This document shows, in pieces, positions 38,174-48,349 of a DNA stretch of 64,000 nucleotides (position 1 is its first letter; each line of letters opens with the position of its first letter). Both the position numbers and the translations under genes were made by a program. The notes beneath the pieces are model-generated. The model was not told where the DNA came from, ran no database searches, and was given only the letters and a program-made list of their open reading frames with translations. Source of the DNA: Pseudomonas sp. LFM046 (GTDB lineage Bacteria; Pseudomonadota; Gammaproteobacteria; Pseudomonadales; Pseudomonadaceae); the NCBI RefSeq assembly GCF_000949385.2, contig NZ_JYKO02000001.1, positions 62,001 to 126,000 of the forward strand, read 5' to 3'.

Positions 38174-39553
38174 TTAGCGGGATTCCGCCGGAGCTTCCGG
38201 CAGGAACCAGTTCAGCAGCAGGGCGCAGAGGCCGCCGGTGGCGACGCCGGATTCGAGGATGTTGCGCAGGGCGGCCGGCATGTGGGCGAGGAACTCCGGC
38301 ACCTGGGACACGCCCAGGCCCAAGGCCAGGGACACGGCGATGATCAGCAGGGCGCGGCGATCCAGGGTGGTGCCGGCGAGGATATTGATGCCCGAGGCGG
38401 CCACGGCACCGAACATCACCATGGCCGCGCCGCCCAGCACCGGCTCTGGAATGGCCTGGAGCACGCCGGCCACCGCCGGGAACAGGCCCAGCAGCACCAG
38501 CATCAGGGCGATCCACAGGCCGATATGGCGGCTGGCGATGCCGGTCAGCTGAATCACCCCGTTGTTCTGTGCGAAGACCGAGCTGGGGAAGGTGTTGAAC
38601 AGGCCGGCCAGCAGCGAGTTGGCGCCGTTCACCAGCACGCCGCCCTTGATCCGCTGCATCCACAGCGGGCCTTCCACCGGCTGGCGCGAGACCTTGCTGG
38701 TGGCGGTGACGTCGCCGATGGCTTCCAGGGAGGTGACCAGGTAGATCACCAGCATCGGCACGAACAGCGACCAGGAGAAGCCCAGGCCGAAGTGCAGCGG
38801 CATCGGCACCTGCACCAGCGGCGCATCGTGCAGGCCGCTGAAGTTCAGGCGGCCGAGCCAGGCGGCCAGGGCGTAGCCCACCAGCAGGGCGATGACGATG
38901 GCGCAGCTGCGCATCCAGACCACCGGGATGCGGTTGAGCAGCAGGATCACCGCCAGCACCGTGCCGGACAGCAGCAGGTTCTCACCGTTGGCGAAAGTGC
39001 CGTTGGCCATGGCGCCGAAGCCGCCGCCCATGCTGATCAGGCCCACCTTGATCAGGGTCAGGCCGATCATCAGCACCACGATGCCGGTCACCAGCGGGTT
39101 GATCAGCCGCTTGATGAAGGGCAGTACGCGGGAAATGCCCATCTCGACGAAAGCACCGGCCATCACCACGCCGAAGATCGCCGCCATCACCCCCTCCACG
39201 GGAGTGCCCTGCTTGACCATCAGCGCGCCGCCGGCGATCAGCGGGCCAACGAAGTTGAAGCTGGTGCCCTGGACGATCAACAGCCCGGCGCCGAATGGCC
39301 CGAAGCGCTTGCACTGCACATAAGTGGCGATGCCGGACACCACGAGGGACATGGAGACGATCAGGTTGGTGTCCCGCGCAGAGACGCCCAGCGCCTGGCA
39401 GATGAGCAGGCCGGGGGTGACGATCGGAACGATGATGGCCAGCAGGTGCTGCAGCGCGGCGAGCACGGCGGCCAGCGGGCGCGGCTTGTCGTCCAGGCCG
39501 TAGAGCAGCTCGTTGCGAGCCTCGATGACAGGGGGCTTTTCCAGTGAAGTCAT
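38174..39553 (-). CDS. NCS2-family uracil/xanthine permease
   Basis: A 459-residue, ~13-segment nucleobase symporter. ALQHLLAIIVPIVTPGLLICQALG gives the family's Q-H motif in TM1, FGAGLLIVQGTSFNFVGP is the TM3 region, and QNNGVIQLTGIASRHIGLW the TM10 NAT-type motif. It is only distantly similar to the other NCS2 protein at 35277. It lies upstream of the phosphoesterase gene on the same strand, 39 bp apart. Family members of this branch carry xanthine or uric acid; the exact substrate is undecided. Confidence 0.88.
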   Translation of the reverse strand: MTSLEKPPVIEARNELLYGLDDKPRPLAAVLAALQHLLAIIVPIVTPGLLICQALGVSARDTNLIVSMSLVVSGIATYVQCKRFGPFGAGLLIVQGTSFNFVGPLIAGGALMVKQGTPVEGVMAAIFGVVMAGAFVEMGISRVLPFIKRLINPLVTGIVVLMIGLTLIKVGLISMGGGFGAMANGTFANGENLLLSGTVLAVILLLNRIPVVWMRSCAIVIALLVGYALAAWLGRLNFSGLHDAPLVQVPMPLHFGLGFSWSLFVPMLVIYLVTSLEAIGDVTATSKVSRQPVEGPLWMQRIKGGVLVNGANSLLAGLFNTFPSSVFAQNNGVIQLTGIASRHIGLWIALMLVLLGLFPAVAGVLQAIPEPVLGGAAMVMFGAVAASGINILAGTTLDRRALLIIAVSLALGLGVSQVPEFLAHMPAALRNILESGVATGGLCALLLNWFLPEAPAESR

Positions 39554-39621
39554 GGCGATCGACCGCGAAAAAAAGCGGCGATTCTACCTGAGCGGCACGC
39601 GGGGCGGGTGGTGCAGGATTT

Positions 39622-39717
39622 GTACGGGCGAATTCATTCGCCAAGGGCGGCACAGCTGCCCCACAGGACTCCGCACGGCAGGCCTTCGGCCTGCTTGGCG
39701 ATTGAAATCGCCCCTAC
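39622..39717. repeat. Longer palindromic element with GGGCGAAT/CCCCTAC ends
   Basis: It starts GTACGGGCGAATTCATTCGCC and ends GAAATCGCCCCTAC, with an inner stem GGCAGGCC-TTC-GGCCTGC. Its ends match the short palindrome at 37645-37676, so it appears to be a full-length or composite member of the same family. It lies between the NCS2 gene start and the ilvD terminator. Confidence 0.7.
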
Positions 39718-39727
39718 GGAAAGGCAA

Positions 39728-39752
39728 AAAGCCCGGCGCAGGGCCGGGCTTT
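39728..39752 (-). terminator. Rho-independent terminator of ilvD
   Basis: AAAGCCCGGC and GCCGGGCTTT arms with a 5-base loop; on the minus strand the stem is followed by TTTTTGCC, a good T-tract, 16 bases after the ilvD stop. Confidence 0.88.
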
Positions 39753-39768
39753 CTGGTCAGGGCGGCGA

Positions 39769-41607
39769 TCAGTCTTCCAGCATTGCCTTGTTGCGCACCG
39801 CGCCCTTGTCGGCGCTGGTGGCCAGCAGGGCGTAGGCCTTGAGGGCGGTGGTCACACGGCGGGCGCGGGGTGCGGCGGGCTTCCAGCCTTTCTTGTCCTG
39901 CGCGTGGCGGCGGTGGGACAGTTCCTCATCGCTGACCAGCAACTGGATGCTGCGGTTGTGGATGTCGATGTGGATCTTGTCGCCGTCTTCCACCAGCCCG
40001 ATGGCGCCGCCGGCAGCGGCTTCCGGCGAGGCGTGGCCGATGGACAGGCCCGAGGTGCCACCGGAGAAGCGACCGTCGGTGAGCAGGGCGCATTGCTTGC
40101 CCAGGCCCTTGGACTTCAGGTAGCTGGTGGGGTAGAGCATTTCCTGCATGCCCGGGCCGCCCTTCGGGCCTTCGTAGCGGATGATCACCACGTCGCCGGC
40201 CTTCACTTCGTCGGCGAGGATGCCCTTCACCGCGGCGTCCTGGCTCTCGAAGATCTTCGCGGTGCCTTCGAACACATGGATGGATTCATCCACGCCGGCG
40301 GTCTTCACCACGCAACCGTCCAGGGCGATGTTGCCGTAGAGCACGGCCAGGCCGCCTTCCTGGGAATAGGCGTGCTCGACGCTGCGGATGCAGCCTTCGG
40401 CGCGGTCCAGGTCCAGGGTCGGCCAGCGGGTGGACTGGCTGAAGGCGACCTGGGTGGGGATGCCGGCCGGGCCCGCCTTGAAGAAGGTGTGCACGGCTTC
40501 GTCGTTGGTCTGGGTGATGTCCCACTGGGCAATGGCGTCGGCCATGCTCGGGCTGTGCACGGTGGCGACATCGGTGTGCAGCAGGCCGCCGCGAGCCAGC
40601 TCGCCGAGGATGCTGAAGATGCCGCCGGCGCGGTGCACGTCTTCCATGTGGTACTTCTGGATGTTCGGCGCCACCTTGCACAGCTGCGGCACGCGACGCG
40701 ACAGGCGATCGATGTCGCGCAGGTCGAAGTCGATTTCCGCCTCCTGGGCGGCGGCCAGCAGGTGCAGGATGGTGTTGGTGGAACCGCCCATGGCGATGTC
40801 CAGGGTCATGGCGTTCTCGAACGCCTTGAAGTTGGCGACGTTGCGCGGCAGCACGCTGTCGTCGCCTTCGCCGTAGTAGCGCTGGCACAGCTCGACGGCC
40901 AGCCGGCCGGCGCGCAGGAACAGCTGTTCGCGGTCGGCGTGGGTGGCCAGGGTGGAGCCATTGCCCGGCAGGGACAGGCCCAGGGCCTCGGTCAGGCAGT
41001 TCATCGAGTTGGCGGTGAACATGCCGGAGCAGGACCCGCAGGTGGGGCAGGCGCTGCGCTCGTACTCGGCGACTTTCTCGTCGGAGCAGGAGTCGTCGGC
41101 GGCGGCGACCATGGCGTCCACCAGGTCCAGGCCGTGGTTGGCCAGCTTGGTCTTGCCGGCTTCCATCGGGCCGCCGGAAACGAAGACCACCGGGATGTTC
41201 AGGCGCAGGGCGGCCATCAGCATGCCGGGGGTGATCTTGTCGCAGTTGGAAATGCAGACGATGGCGTCGGCGCAGTGGGCGTTGACCATGTATTCCACGG
41301 AGTCGGCGATGATCTCCCGGCTCGGCAGGGAATAGAGCATGCCGTCGTGGCCCATGGCGATGCCGTCGTCCACGGCGATGGTGTTGAACTCCTTGGCCAC
41401 ACCGCCGTGCTTCTCGATCTCGCGGGCGACCAGTTGGCCCAGGTCTTTCAGGTGCACGTGGCCGGGCACGAACTGGGTGAAGGAGTTGGCGATGGCGATG
41501 ATCGGTTTCTTGAAGTCTTCGTCCTTCATCCCGGTGGCGCGCCAGAGGGCGCGGGCGCCGGCCATGTTGCGGCCGTGGGTGGAGGTTTTCGAGCGATAGT
41601 CGGGCAT
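39769..41607 (-). CDS. ilvD: Dihydroxy-acid dehydratase IlvD
   Basis: A 612-residue enzyme dehydrating dihydroxyisovalerate and dihydroxymethylvalerate in valine/isoleucine synthesis. Fe-S ligand regions are [18 protein letters not shown] and [52 protein letters not shown] is the canonical N-terminus. The 241-bp region upstream (41608-41848), before the end of dpkA, presumably holds its promoter; I see no leader-peptide attenuator. Confidence 0.97.
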   Translation of the reverse strand: MPDYRSKTSTHGRNMAGARALWRATGMKDEDFKKPIIAIANSFTQFVPGHVHLKDLGQLVAREIEKHGGVAKEFNTIAVDDGIAMGHDGMLYSLPSREIIADSVEYMVNAHCADAIVCISNCDKITPGMLMAALRLNIPVVFVSGGPMEAGKTKLANHGLDLVDAMVAAADDSCSDEKVAEYERSACPTCGSCSGMFTANSMNCLTEALGLSLPGNGSTLATHADREQLFLRAGRLAVELCQRYYGEGDDSVLPRNVANFKAFENAMTLDIAMGGSTNTILHLLAAAQEAEIDFDLRDIDRLSRRVPQLCKVAPNIQKYHMEDVHRAGGIFSILGELARGGLLHTDVATVHSPSMADAIAQWDITQTNDEAVHTFFKAGPAGIPTQVAFSQSTRWPTLDLDRAEGCIRSVEHAYSQEGGLAVLYGNIALDGCVVKTAGVDESIHVFEGTAKIFESQDAAVKGILADEVKAGDVVIIRYEGPKGGPGMQEMLYPTSYLKSKGLGKQCALLTDGRFSGGTSGLSIGHASPEAAAGGAIGLVEDGDKIHIDIHNRSIQLLVSDEELSHRRHAQDKKGWKPAAPRARRVTTALKAYALLATSADKGAVRNKAMLED

Positions 41608-41848
41608 GGGGATTCCTGCGGCTGATACGGTTGCGAGTCCTGCACGACCCGCTGGTAAGAGTCATGTGCGTATTGGAGCCCTGTGCGCGTGCAGGCGTGG
41701 TGATGGTCGCGTCTGCAGGATTGCCGGGGGAGCGGGGTCTCCGCGTCCCCGGCAGGGGGCTCGTTCGGCCTGCCGAAGGGTAGCTGGCGAGGGATGCCCG
41801 ATTCTAACCCCGGCCGCTCGGCACTGGAAAGGCGCCGGGCCGCGCCGC

Positions 41849-42874
41849 TCAGCGGTCGGCGAGGGCGCGCAGGCGGGCCAGTTCGGCGGCGTCCAGGACG
41901 ATGCCCTCGCGCTCGGCGCGTTCGCGCTGGCGGTAGCGGCGATCGCCTGGCTGGCGTTCCTGGCCGACTTCCACCATGCGGCTGATCAGGGCTTCGCAAC
42001 GTTCGGCGAAGGGCCGGGTGGCGCCACGATCCGGGTCGATGAGAATCAGCAGCTGGCCGGTCCAGGGTGTCTGCGCGCCGGGGTGGCCGGACCAGTCGAA
42101 CTCGAAGGAGAAGTTGCCGCCGGTCAGCGCCGCCGCCAGCAGCTCCACCATCATCGACAGGGCCGAGCCCTTGTAGCCGCCGAAGGAGAGCAGGGCGCCG
42201 CCGTCGAGAATCGCCTTCGGATCGCGGGTCGGCTGGCCCTGGGCATCCACGCCGTAGCCTTCCGGCAGCGTCTTGCCTTCACGGGCGGCGATCTGCACGT
42301 CGCCATGGGCGATGGCGCTGGTGGCCAGGTCGAACACCAGCGGGTCGCCACCGCTGCGGGGTGCGGCGAAGGCGATGGGATTGGTGCCGAACAGGGCGCT
42401 GTGGCCGCCGTGGGGCACCACGCAGGTCATGCTGTTGACGAAGCTCAGGGCCACCAGCCCCTCGCGGGCGAAGGGTTCCACATCCGGCCAGAGCGCGGCG
42501 AAGTGGTGGGAGTTGCGGGTCGCCAGCAGCGCCATGCCGCTCGTCCGTACCTTCTCCATCACCAGCCCGCGAGCCGCTTCCAGCGCCGGCTGGGCGAAGC
42601 CGCCACCCGCGTCCACCCGCACGAAGGACGGTCCCACGTCTTCCACGTCGGGTTCGGCCTGGCCATTCACCCAGCCGCTGCCAAGTGACGACAGGTAGCC
42701 GGGAATGCGGAACACGCCGTGGCTGTCCGAGCCGTCGCGCTGGGCCGAAGCGCAGTTGTCGGCGAGGATGGCGGCGACCCGCGGCGAGGTGCCGTGGCGC
42801 TCGAAGATGCTGGCGAGCAGGTCGCGCAGCTCATTGAAGGACACCTGGACCTTGTCGCTGGAGTGGCTCTGCAT
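41849..42874 (-). CDS. dpkA: Delta1-piperideine-2-carboxylate/delta1-pyrroline-2-carboxylate reductase DpkA
   Basis: A 341-residue NAD(P)H-dependent reductase of the Ldh2/malate-L-lactate dehydrogenase family. Diagnostic stretches shared with Pseudomonas DpkA are NCASAQRDGSDSHGVFRIPGYL, SHHFAALWPDVEPFA, PHGGHSALFGTNPIAFAAP and SFGGYKGSALSMMVELL. It reduces the cyclic imine from D-lysine or D-proline to L-pipecolate or L-proline. The ATG at 42874 (GAGAG ahead) is preferred to TTG 42898. It is divergent from the RpiR regulator and the transporter/AmaD operon. Confidence 0.88.
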   Translation of the reverse strand: MQSHSSDKVQVSFNELRDLLASIFERHGTSPRVAAILADNCASAQRDGSDSHGVFRIPGYLSSLGSGWVNGQAEPDVEDVGPSFVRVDAGGGFAQPALEAARGLVMEKVRTSGMALLATRNSHHFAALWPDVEPFAREGLVALSFVNSMTCVVPHGGHSALFGTNPIAFAAPRSGGDPLVFDLATSAIAHGDVQIAAREGKTLPEGYGVDAQGQPTRDPKAILDGGALLSFGGYKGSALSMMVELLAAALTGGNFSFEFDWSGHPGAQTPWTGQLLILIDPDRGATRPFAERCEALISRMVEVGQERQPGDRRYRQRERAEREGIVLDAAELARLRALADR

Positions 42875-42928
42875 GGGCGGGCTCTCGTGAATGGGCAATG
42901 GTTCCGCATCATAGGTTTTGCAAGTTAT

Positions 42929-42953
42929 CTGTCAAATATTGACTTGATGACAG
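42929..42953. promoter_or_regulatory. Candidate RpiR operator between dpkA and the regulator
   Basis: CTGTCA and TGACAG (42929-42934, 42948-42953) are inverted half-sites, and inside them GTCAA-ATA-TTGAC (42931-42943) is a second inverted repeat. The 112-bp divergent gap is otherwise AT-rich promoter-like sequence. Control of both dpkA and the rpiR-led operon from here is likely but not shown. Confidence 0.5.
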
Positions 42954-42986
42954 AAAACAATCATTTTCCTCGCCACCGGAGGTCCC

Positions 42987-43862
42987 ATGAATCGATCACT
43001 CAAAGAACGCCTGGAAGCCAGCCTGTCCGCCCGCACCGCGTCGTCGCGGGCCATCGCCAATTACATGCTGGCCAACCTGCAGGAACTGCCGTTCGAGACC
43101 TCCGCCGCCATCGCCGGCAAGCTCGGTATCAGCGAGTCCACCGTCGGGCGCTTCTGTCGCGCCCTCGGCTACGGGCACTTCAAGGCATTGAAGGCCGATC
43201 TCAAGGACGACCTGGGGGACAGCCCCTGGCTGATCGGCGATCGCCTCAAGGAATTCCGCCAGCAGGAAGTGGCCGGTGAGGATGCCCTGTCGGTCAGCCT
43301 GCAGCGCGAGATGGCGGCCCTGGTGCGGGTCTACGAGCACAACCGCACGCCCCAGTGGCGCACCGTCTGCGAACGACTGGCGAGCGTCCCGCGCGTCTAC
43401 GCCGCCGGATTCCAGACCGAGCGCGGCATCTCCGTGTCCTTCGTCCACCTGCTGCAGTACCTGCGTGACGGCGTGCAACTGGTGGATGGCTCGTCCGGCT
43501 ACTTCGGGGACGTGCTGCTGTCCGCCCCCGGTCAGGCCGCGCTGGTGGTCTTCGAGGCGCGCCGCTATTCGCGTCATGCCCTGAGCCTCTGCCGCCATGC
43601 GCGGGAGGCGGGCATCCCGGTGACGCTCATCACCGACGATTACTGTGACTGGGCGGAGCAGCATGCCGACGAAGTCTTCCGCGTCCCCACGGACCTCGGC
43701 CTGTTCTGGGAGTCCACCGGCCCGATGCTCTCCCTGGTCAATCTCTTGCTCAACGACGTGTTCAAGTGCCTCGGCCCAGATGTCGAGCAGCGTCTGGAGT
43801 CCGTCGCTGCCCTGCACAACGAGTTTGTTGGCTACACCTCCTCACCCGGTTCACCCCGCTAG
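42987..43862 (+). CDS. RpiR/MurR-family transcriptional regulator (D-amino-acid cluster)
   Basis: A 291-residue regulator: N-terminal helix-turn-helix of the RpiR type (FETSAAIAGKLGISESTVGRFCRALGYGHFKALKADLK, residues ~32-70) and a C-terminal SIS-like domain (~residues 120-265, with YAAGFQTERGISVSF and ALVVFEARRYSRHAL). SIS domains normally bind phosphosugars, but regulators of this type also sit beside D-lysine/proline genes in P. putida. It is first in the plus-strand operon, 31 bp before the binding-protein gene. Confidence 0.88.
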   Translation: MNRSLKERLEASLSARTASSRAIANYMLANLQELPFETSAAIAGKLGISESTVGRFCRALGYGHFKALKADLKDDLGDSPWLIGDRLKEFRQQEVAGEDALSVSLQREMAALVRVYEHNRTPQWRTVCERLASVPRVYAAGFQTERGISVSFVHLLQYLRDGVQLVDGSSGYFGDVLLSAPGQAALVVFEARRYSRHALSLCRHAREAGIPVTLITDDYCDWAEQHADEVFRVPTDLGLFWESTGPMLSLVNLLLNDVFKCLGPDVEQRLESVAALHNEFVGYTSSPGSPR

Positions 43863-43892
43863 AACAACCCTAATAAGAAAGAGGCAGCACCG

Positions 43893-44651
43893 ATGAAACG
43901 ACTCACCCGCTTGGCATTGGCATCCCTGGCTCTCTGCGGCATCGTCGCGACCGCTCAGGCCGAGACGATTCGCATCGCGACCGAAGGGGCCTACCCGCCC
44001 TTCAACTATGTGGATTCGAACAACCAGCTGCACGGTTTCGACGTGGACATCGCCAACGCCCTGTGCGCGAAGATGCAGGCGGAGTGCACGCTGGTGGCCC
44101 AGGACTGGGACGGCATCATCCCCGCGCTGCTGGCCAAGAAATACGACGCCGTGGTCGCCTCCATGGTGATCACCGAAGAGCGCCAGAAGAAGGTAGCGTT
44201 CACCGACCGCTATTACCGCACCCGCCTCGCCGTGGCCGTGGCCAAGGGCTCGACGGTGAAGGACACCAATCCGGAAAGCTTCAAGGGCCTGGTGGTGGGC
44301 GCCCAGTCCTCCACCACCCAGGGCATGTACGCCGAGGACATCTACGGCGCCGCCGGGGCCGAGGTGAAGCTCTACCCCTCCCAGGACGAGGCCAATGCCG
44401 ACCTCAACACCGGCCGCCTGGATGCCCTGGTGCACGACAAATTCCCCCTGCTCGACTGGCTGGCGAAGGACGGCAAGGACTGCTGCACCCTGCTCGGCGA
44501 CATCCAGGGCACCGATGACGAAGTGGCCATCGCCGTGCGCCAGGAAGACAACGCCCTGCGCGAGCGGCTGAACAAGGCCCTGGCCGAGATCATTGCCGAC
44601 GGCACCTACAAGCAGATCGCCAGCCGTTACTTCCCCTTCGACATCTACTGA
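43893..44651 (+). CDS. Polar amino-acid ABC transporter binding protein
   Basis: A 252-residue periplasmic protein of the LAO/HisJ family with signal peptide (ASLALCGIVATAQA) and ETIRIATEGAYPPFNYVDSNNQLHGFDVDIANAL, the canonical start. VASMVITEERQKKVAFTDRYY is the hinge region. AAGAAAGAGGCAGCACC precedes the ATG. Context (DpkA, AmaD) suggests a D-amino acid, probably D-lysine or another basic/cyclic amino acid, as ligand. Confidence 0.9.
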   Translation: MKRLTRLALASLALCGIVATAQAETIRIATEGAYPPFNYVDSNNQLHGFDVDIANALCAKMQAECTLVAQDWDGIIPALLAKKYDAVVASMVITEERQKKVAFTDRYYRTRLAVAVAKGSTVKDTNPESFKGLVVGAQSSTTQGMYAEDIYGAAGAEVKLYPSQDEANADLNTGRLDALVHDKFPLLDWLAKDGKDCCTLLGDIQGTDDEVAIAVRQEDNALRERLNKALAEIIADGTYKQIASRYFPFDIY

Positions 44652-44704
44652 TCAATCGCCGCGTGCCCGGCGCCAGCCGGGCACCTCGATGCGAGGCCTG
44701 AAAC

Positions 44705-45424
44705 ATGTTCGAGCAGTTGGCTCTCCTTTCCCTGGGGGAAGGCGGCTGGGGCATGGCCCTGCTTGCCGGCGCCCTGGTCACCTTGTCCCTGGCGCTGGCC
44801 TGCGTGCCGCCGGGACTGGCGCTGGGGCTGGCCGTCGCCCTCGGCGCCCGTTCGCCGAGCCCCTGGCGGCGTGCGCTGGCTTCGGCCTTCGCCACGGTGT
44901 TCCGTGGCCTGCCGGAGCTGTTGACGCTGTTGATCGTCTATTACGGTTGCCAGATCGGGGCGCAGAAGGTGCTGGCCCACTTCGGTTACCACGCCGAAGT
45001 CACCATCAATGCGTTCCTCGCTGCCATGGTCGCGTTCAGCCTGGTGTTCGCCGCCTTCTCCAGCCAGGTCTGGCTGGGGGCGTTCAAGGTGGTGGGCAAG
45101 GGTCAGTACGAGGCCGCCCAGGTGCTGGGCCTGTCCCGTGCCACCGCCTTCTTCAAGGTCATCCTGCCGCAGCTGACCCGTGTCGCCCTGCCAGGCCTGT
45201 CGAATAACTGGCTGAGCCTGCTCAAGGACACGTCGCTGGTTTCCACCATTTCCCTGGTGGACGTGATGCGCCAGACCAACCTGGCGGTCAGCGCCACCAA
45301 GGAGCCGATGCTGTTCTACGGCTGCGCCTGCCTGATCTACCTGTTCTTCTCCGCCCTGTCCGGTCGCGTGTTCAGCTACGCCGAGAAACGCTACAGCCTC
45401 GGCCACAGGAGTCAGCGCGCATGA
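44705..45424 (+). CDS. Polar amino-acid ABC transporter permease (HisQ-type)
   Basis: A 239-residue permease with about five membrane segments. FRGLPELLTLLIVYYG is the conserved HisQ/GlnP segment and EAAQVLGLSRATAFFKVILPQLTRVALPGLSNNW the ATPase-docking loop. Its stop overlaps the next permease's ATG (ATGA). It forms a heterodimer with the following permease. Confidence 0.92.
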   Translation: MFEQLALLSLGEGGWGMALLAGALVTLSLALACVPPGLALGLAVALGARSPSPWRRALASAFATVFRGLPELLTLLIVYYGCQIGAQKVLAHFGYHAEVTINAFLAAMVAFSLVFAAFSSQVWLGAFKVVGKGQYEAAQVLGLSRATAFFKVILPQLTRVALPGLSNNWLSLLKDTSLVSTISLVDVMRQTNLAVSATKEPMLFYGCACLIYLFFSALSGRVFSYAEKRYSLGHRSQRA

Positions 45425-46125
45425 GCGAGTTCCTGCATTTCTTCGTCGATCCCGAGCTGTTCGAGCGCTACGGCCTTCGCCTGCTGGAAGGCCTGCTGGT
45501 GACCGGCAAGCTGGTGGCCATCTCCTTCAGCCTCGGCATGCTGTTGGGGCTGTTGCTGGCGCTGGCACGCAACTCCGGCAACCGTTTCCTGCGCGGCTTC
45601 AGTGGCAGCTACGTCTACCTGTTCCGGGGCTCACCGCTGCTGGCCCAGTTGTTCCTGCTCTACTACGGCGTGGGCTCCTTCCGCGAGTTCTGGCAGGACG
45701 CCGGGCTCTGGTGGTTCTTCCGCGACGCCTGGAGCTGCGCGCTGCTGGCCTTCACCCTGAACACCGCCGCCTACCAGGCGGAGATCTTTCGCGGCAGCCT
45801 GCTGGCCATCGCCCCCGGCCAGTACGAAGCCAGCTCGGCCCTGGGCCTGTCCCGCGCCACGACCTTCTTCAAGGTGGTGCTGCCGCAGGCGCTGCTGGTG
45901 GCCATCCCGCCGCTGGGCAATGAACTGATCCTGATGATCAAGGCCAGCGCCATTGCCTCCCTGGTGACCATCCACGACCTGATGGGCGTGGCCAAGGCCG
46001 GTTTTTCCCGCACCTTCGACTTCCAGCTCTACCTCTGGGCGGCGGTCCTCTACCTGGTGCTGGTGGAGCTGATCCGGCGCGGCCTGCTGCTGGTCGAAGG
46101 ACGTCTGGGCCGCCACCTGCGCTAA
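45421..46125 (+). CDS. Polar amino-acid ABC transporter permease (HisM-type)
   Basis: A 234-residue permease. FRGSPLLAQLFLLYYG and EASSALGLSRATTFFKVVLPQALLVAIPPLGNE are the HisM-type signatures. It is translationally coupled to the preceding permease and 49 bp ahead of the oxidoreductase gene. Confidence 0.92.
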   Translation: MSEFLHFFVDPELFERYGLRLLEGLLVTGKLVAISFSLGMLLGLLLALARNSGNRFLRGFSGSYVYLFRGSPLLAQLFLLYYGVGSFREFWQDAGLWWFFRDAWSCALLAFTLNTAAYQAEIFRGSLLAIAPGQYEASSALGLSRATTFFKVVLPQALLVAIPPLGNELILMIKASAIASLVTIHDLMGVAKAGFSRTFDFQLYLWAAVLYLVLVELIRRGLLLVEGRLGRHLR

Positions 46126-46174
46126 CCCTCTCGAAATCGAAGCACTACCAGAGTGCCCACCGAAGGACCTTTCC

Positions 46175-47416
46175 ATGGACTGCGACATCCTTGTCCTGGG
46201 CGCCGGCATTGTCGGCGTCTCCACTGCCCTCCACCTCCAGGCGCGCGGCCGTGACGTGTGCCTGGTGGACCGCGCCGAGCCCGGCACCGGCACCAGTCAC
46301 GGCAATGCCGGCCTGATCGAGCGTTCCAGCGTGGTGCCCTACGCCTTTCCCCGCAGTTTCGCGGCGCTGCTGCGCTATGGCCTGAACCAGCAGCCGGACG
46401 TGCGTTACAGCCCGACCTACCTGCCGAAGCTCGCGCCCTGGCTGGCGTCGTACTGGCACCATTCCTCGGCACGCCGGCTGGAGGAGGCCTCCCGCGCCAT
46501 GTTGCCGCTGGTGGAGCGTTGTGTGGAGGAGCATGACCGGCTGGTGGAGGAAGCGGGTCTTGGGCACCTGATCCGCGCCCGGGGCTGGATGGACGTCTAC
46601 CGCAGCCGCGAAGCCCTCGACCAGGCCGTCGCCGAGGCGCGCGCCCTCGGCCGCTTCGGCCTGCGCTTCGAGGTAATGGACGGGGCGACCCTGCGCCAGT
46701 GCGAACCTCACCTGGGTGCCGTCGCCGCTGGCGGCATCCACTGGCAAGACCCGAAGACGGTGCTCGACCCCGGCGCCCTGGTGCGCGGTTACGCCGACCT
46801 CTTCGTGCGCCGTGGCGGCCGTCTGCTCAAGGGCGACGCCAAGGGTCTGCGCCCGCTTAACGGCAGCTGGAGCCTCAGTGTGGACGGCGTTGAGCTGCAC
46901 GCTCCCGAGGTGGTGGTGGCCATGGGGCCGCAATCGGGCGACCTGTTCCGCAACCTGGGCTACCGCATTCCGCTGGCCATCAAGCGCGGCTATCACATGC
47001 ACTACGCCCCGGCCGAAGGTGCCGAGCTGGGCCATTCCGTCTGTGATGCCCAGAGCGGCTACGTGCTGGCGCCCATGGCGCGGGGTATCCGCCTGACCAC
47101 CGGCATCGAGTTCGCCGACCCCGAAGACCCGATCAACGAAATCCAGCTGCGCCGCGCCGAACGCCTCGCCCGCGAGCTGTTCCCTCTGGGCCGGCGCCTG
47201 GATGCCGAGCCCTGGCTGGGACGCCGCCCGTGCCTGCCGGACATGCGCCCGGTGATTGGCGCCGCGCCGGACCACGCGGGCCTCTGGTTCAACTTCGGTC
47301 ATGCCCATCACGGCCTGACCCTGGGCCCGGTCAGTGGCCGCCTGCTGGCGGAGATGATGACCGGCGACCGGCCCTTCACCGACCCCACGCCCTACAGCGC
47401 CCAGCGCTTTCGCTGA
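46175..47416 (+). CDS. amaD: FAD-dependent D-amino-acid dehydrogenase, AmaD-like
   Basis: A 413-residue DadA-family flavoenzyme. The FAD-binding Rossmann motif is [18 protein letters not shown] (residues ~4-21), and [11 protein letters not shown] and the C-terminal [23 protein letters not shown] complete the FAD site. It oxidises a D-amino acid to the 2-keto acid/imine that DpkA reduces. P. putida has, as I recall, the same arrangement for AmaD (D-lysine). Unlike that cluster, no amaC aminotransferase is adjacent. D-proline or D-arginine remain alternatives. Confidence 0.8.
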   Translation: MDCDILVLGAGIVGVSTALHLQARGRDVCLVDRAEPGTGTSHGNAGLIERSSVVPYAFPRSFAALLRYGLNQQPDVRYSPTYLPKLAPWLASYWHHSSARRLEEASRAMLPLVERCVEEHDRLVEEAGLGHLIRARGWMDVYRSREALDQAVAEARALGRFGLRFEVMDGATLRQCEPHLGAVAAGGIHWQDPKTVLDPGALVRGYADLFVRRGGRLLKGDAKGLRPLNGSWSLSVDGVELHAPEVVVAMGPQSGDLFRNLGYRIPLAIKRGYHMHYAPAEGAELGHSVCDAQSGYVLAPMARGIRLTTGIEFADPEDPINEIQLRRAERLARELFPLGRRLDAEPWLGRRPCLPDMRPVIGAAPDHAGLWFNFGHAHHGLTLGPVSGRLLAEMMTGDRPFTDPTPYSAQRFR

Positions 47417-47463
47417 GCCGCCGGGCCCCCGACTTGCCGATACGGAACAATGAGGACAAGAAA

Positions 47464-48255
<792 letters not shown>

Positions 48256-48257
48256 AT

Positions 48258-48291
48258 CCTGTGGGGGCGAATTGATTTGCCCCCACACAGG
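48258..48291. repeat. Palindrome after the D-amino-acid operon (TGTGGGGGCGAA type)
   Basis: CCTGTGGGGGCGAA and TTTGCCCCCACACAGG form an imperfect stem. It is a divergent relative of the 37645-37676 palindrome and starts two bases after the ATPase stop, so it may also serve as the operon terminator. Confidence 0.65.
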
Positions 48292-48303
48292 CCTGGCCGT
48301 CAG

Positions 48304-48335
48304 CTCGTAGGGTGGGCTTCAGCCCACCCTACGAG
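48304..48335. repeat. 32-bp perfect palindrome of the GTAGGGTGGGC type
   Basis: CTCGTAGGGTGGGCT-TC-AGCCCACCCTACGAG has 15-bp perfect arms and a 2-base loop, exactly the geometry of 37645-37676 but with the arm sequence of the 86-bp family. It lies between convergent genes, 14 bp from the rlmI stop. Confidence 0.85.
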
Positions 48336-48349
48336 ACTTCGACCAGTTC

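Noticed and set aside
39904-41625. A 573-codon plus-strand open frame opposite ilvD
   Set aside because: It mirrors ilvD and is a Val/Gly/His-rich artefact of codon bias.
42987-43862. Considered as a sugar-phosphate regulator because of the SIS domain
   Set aside because: No sugar genes are near; the divergent dpkA and the downstream amino-acid transporter and AmaD make amino-acid control more likely.
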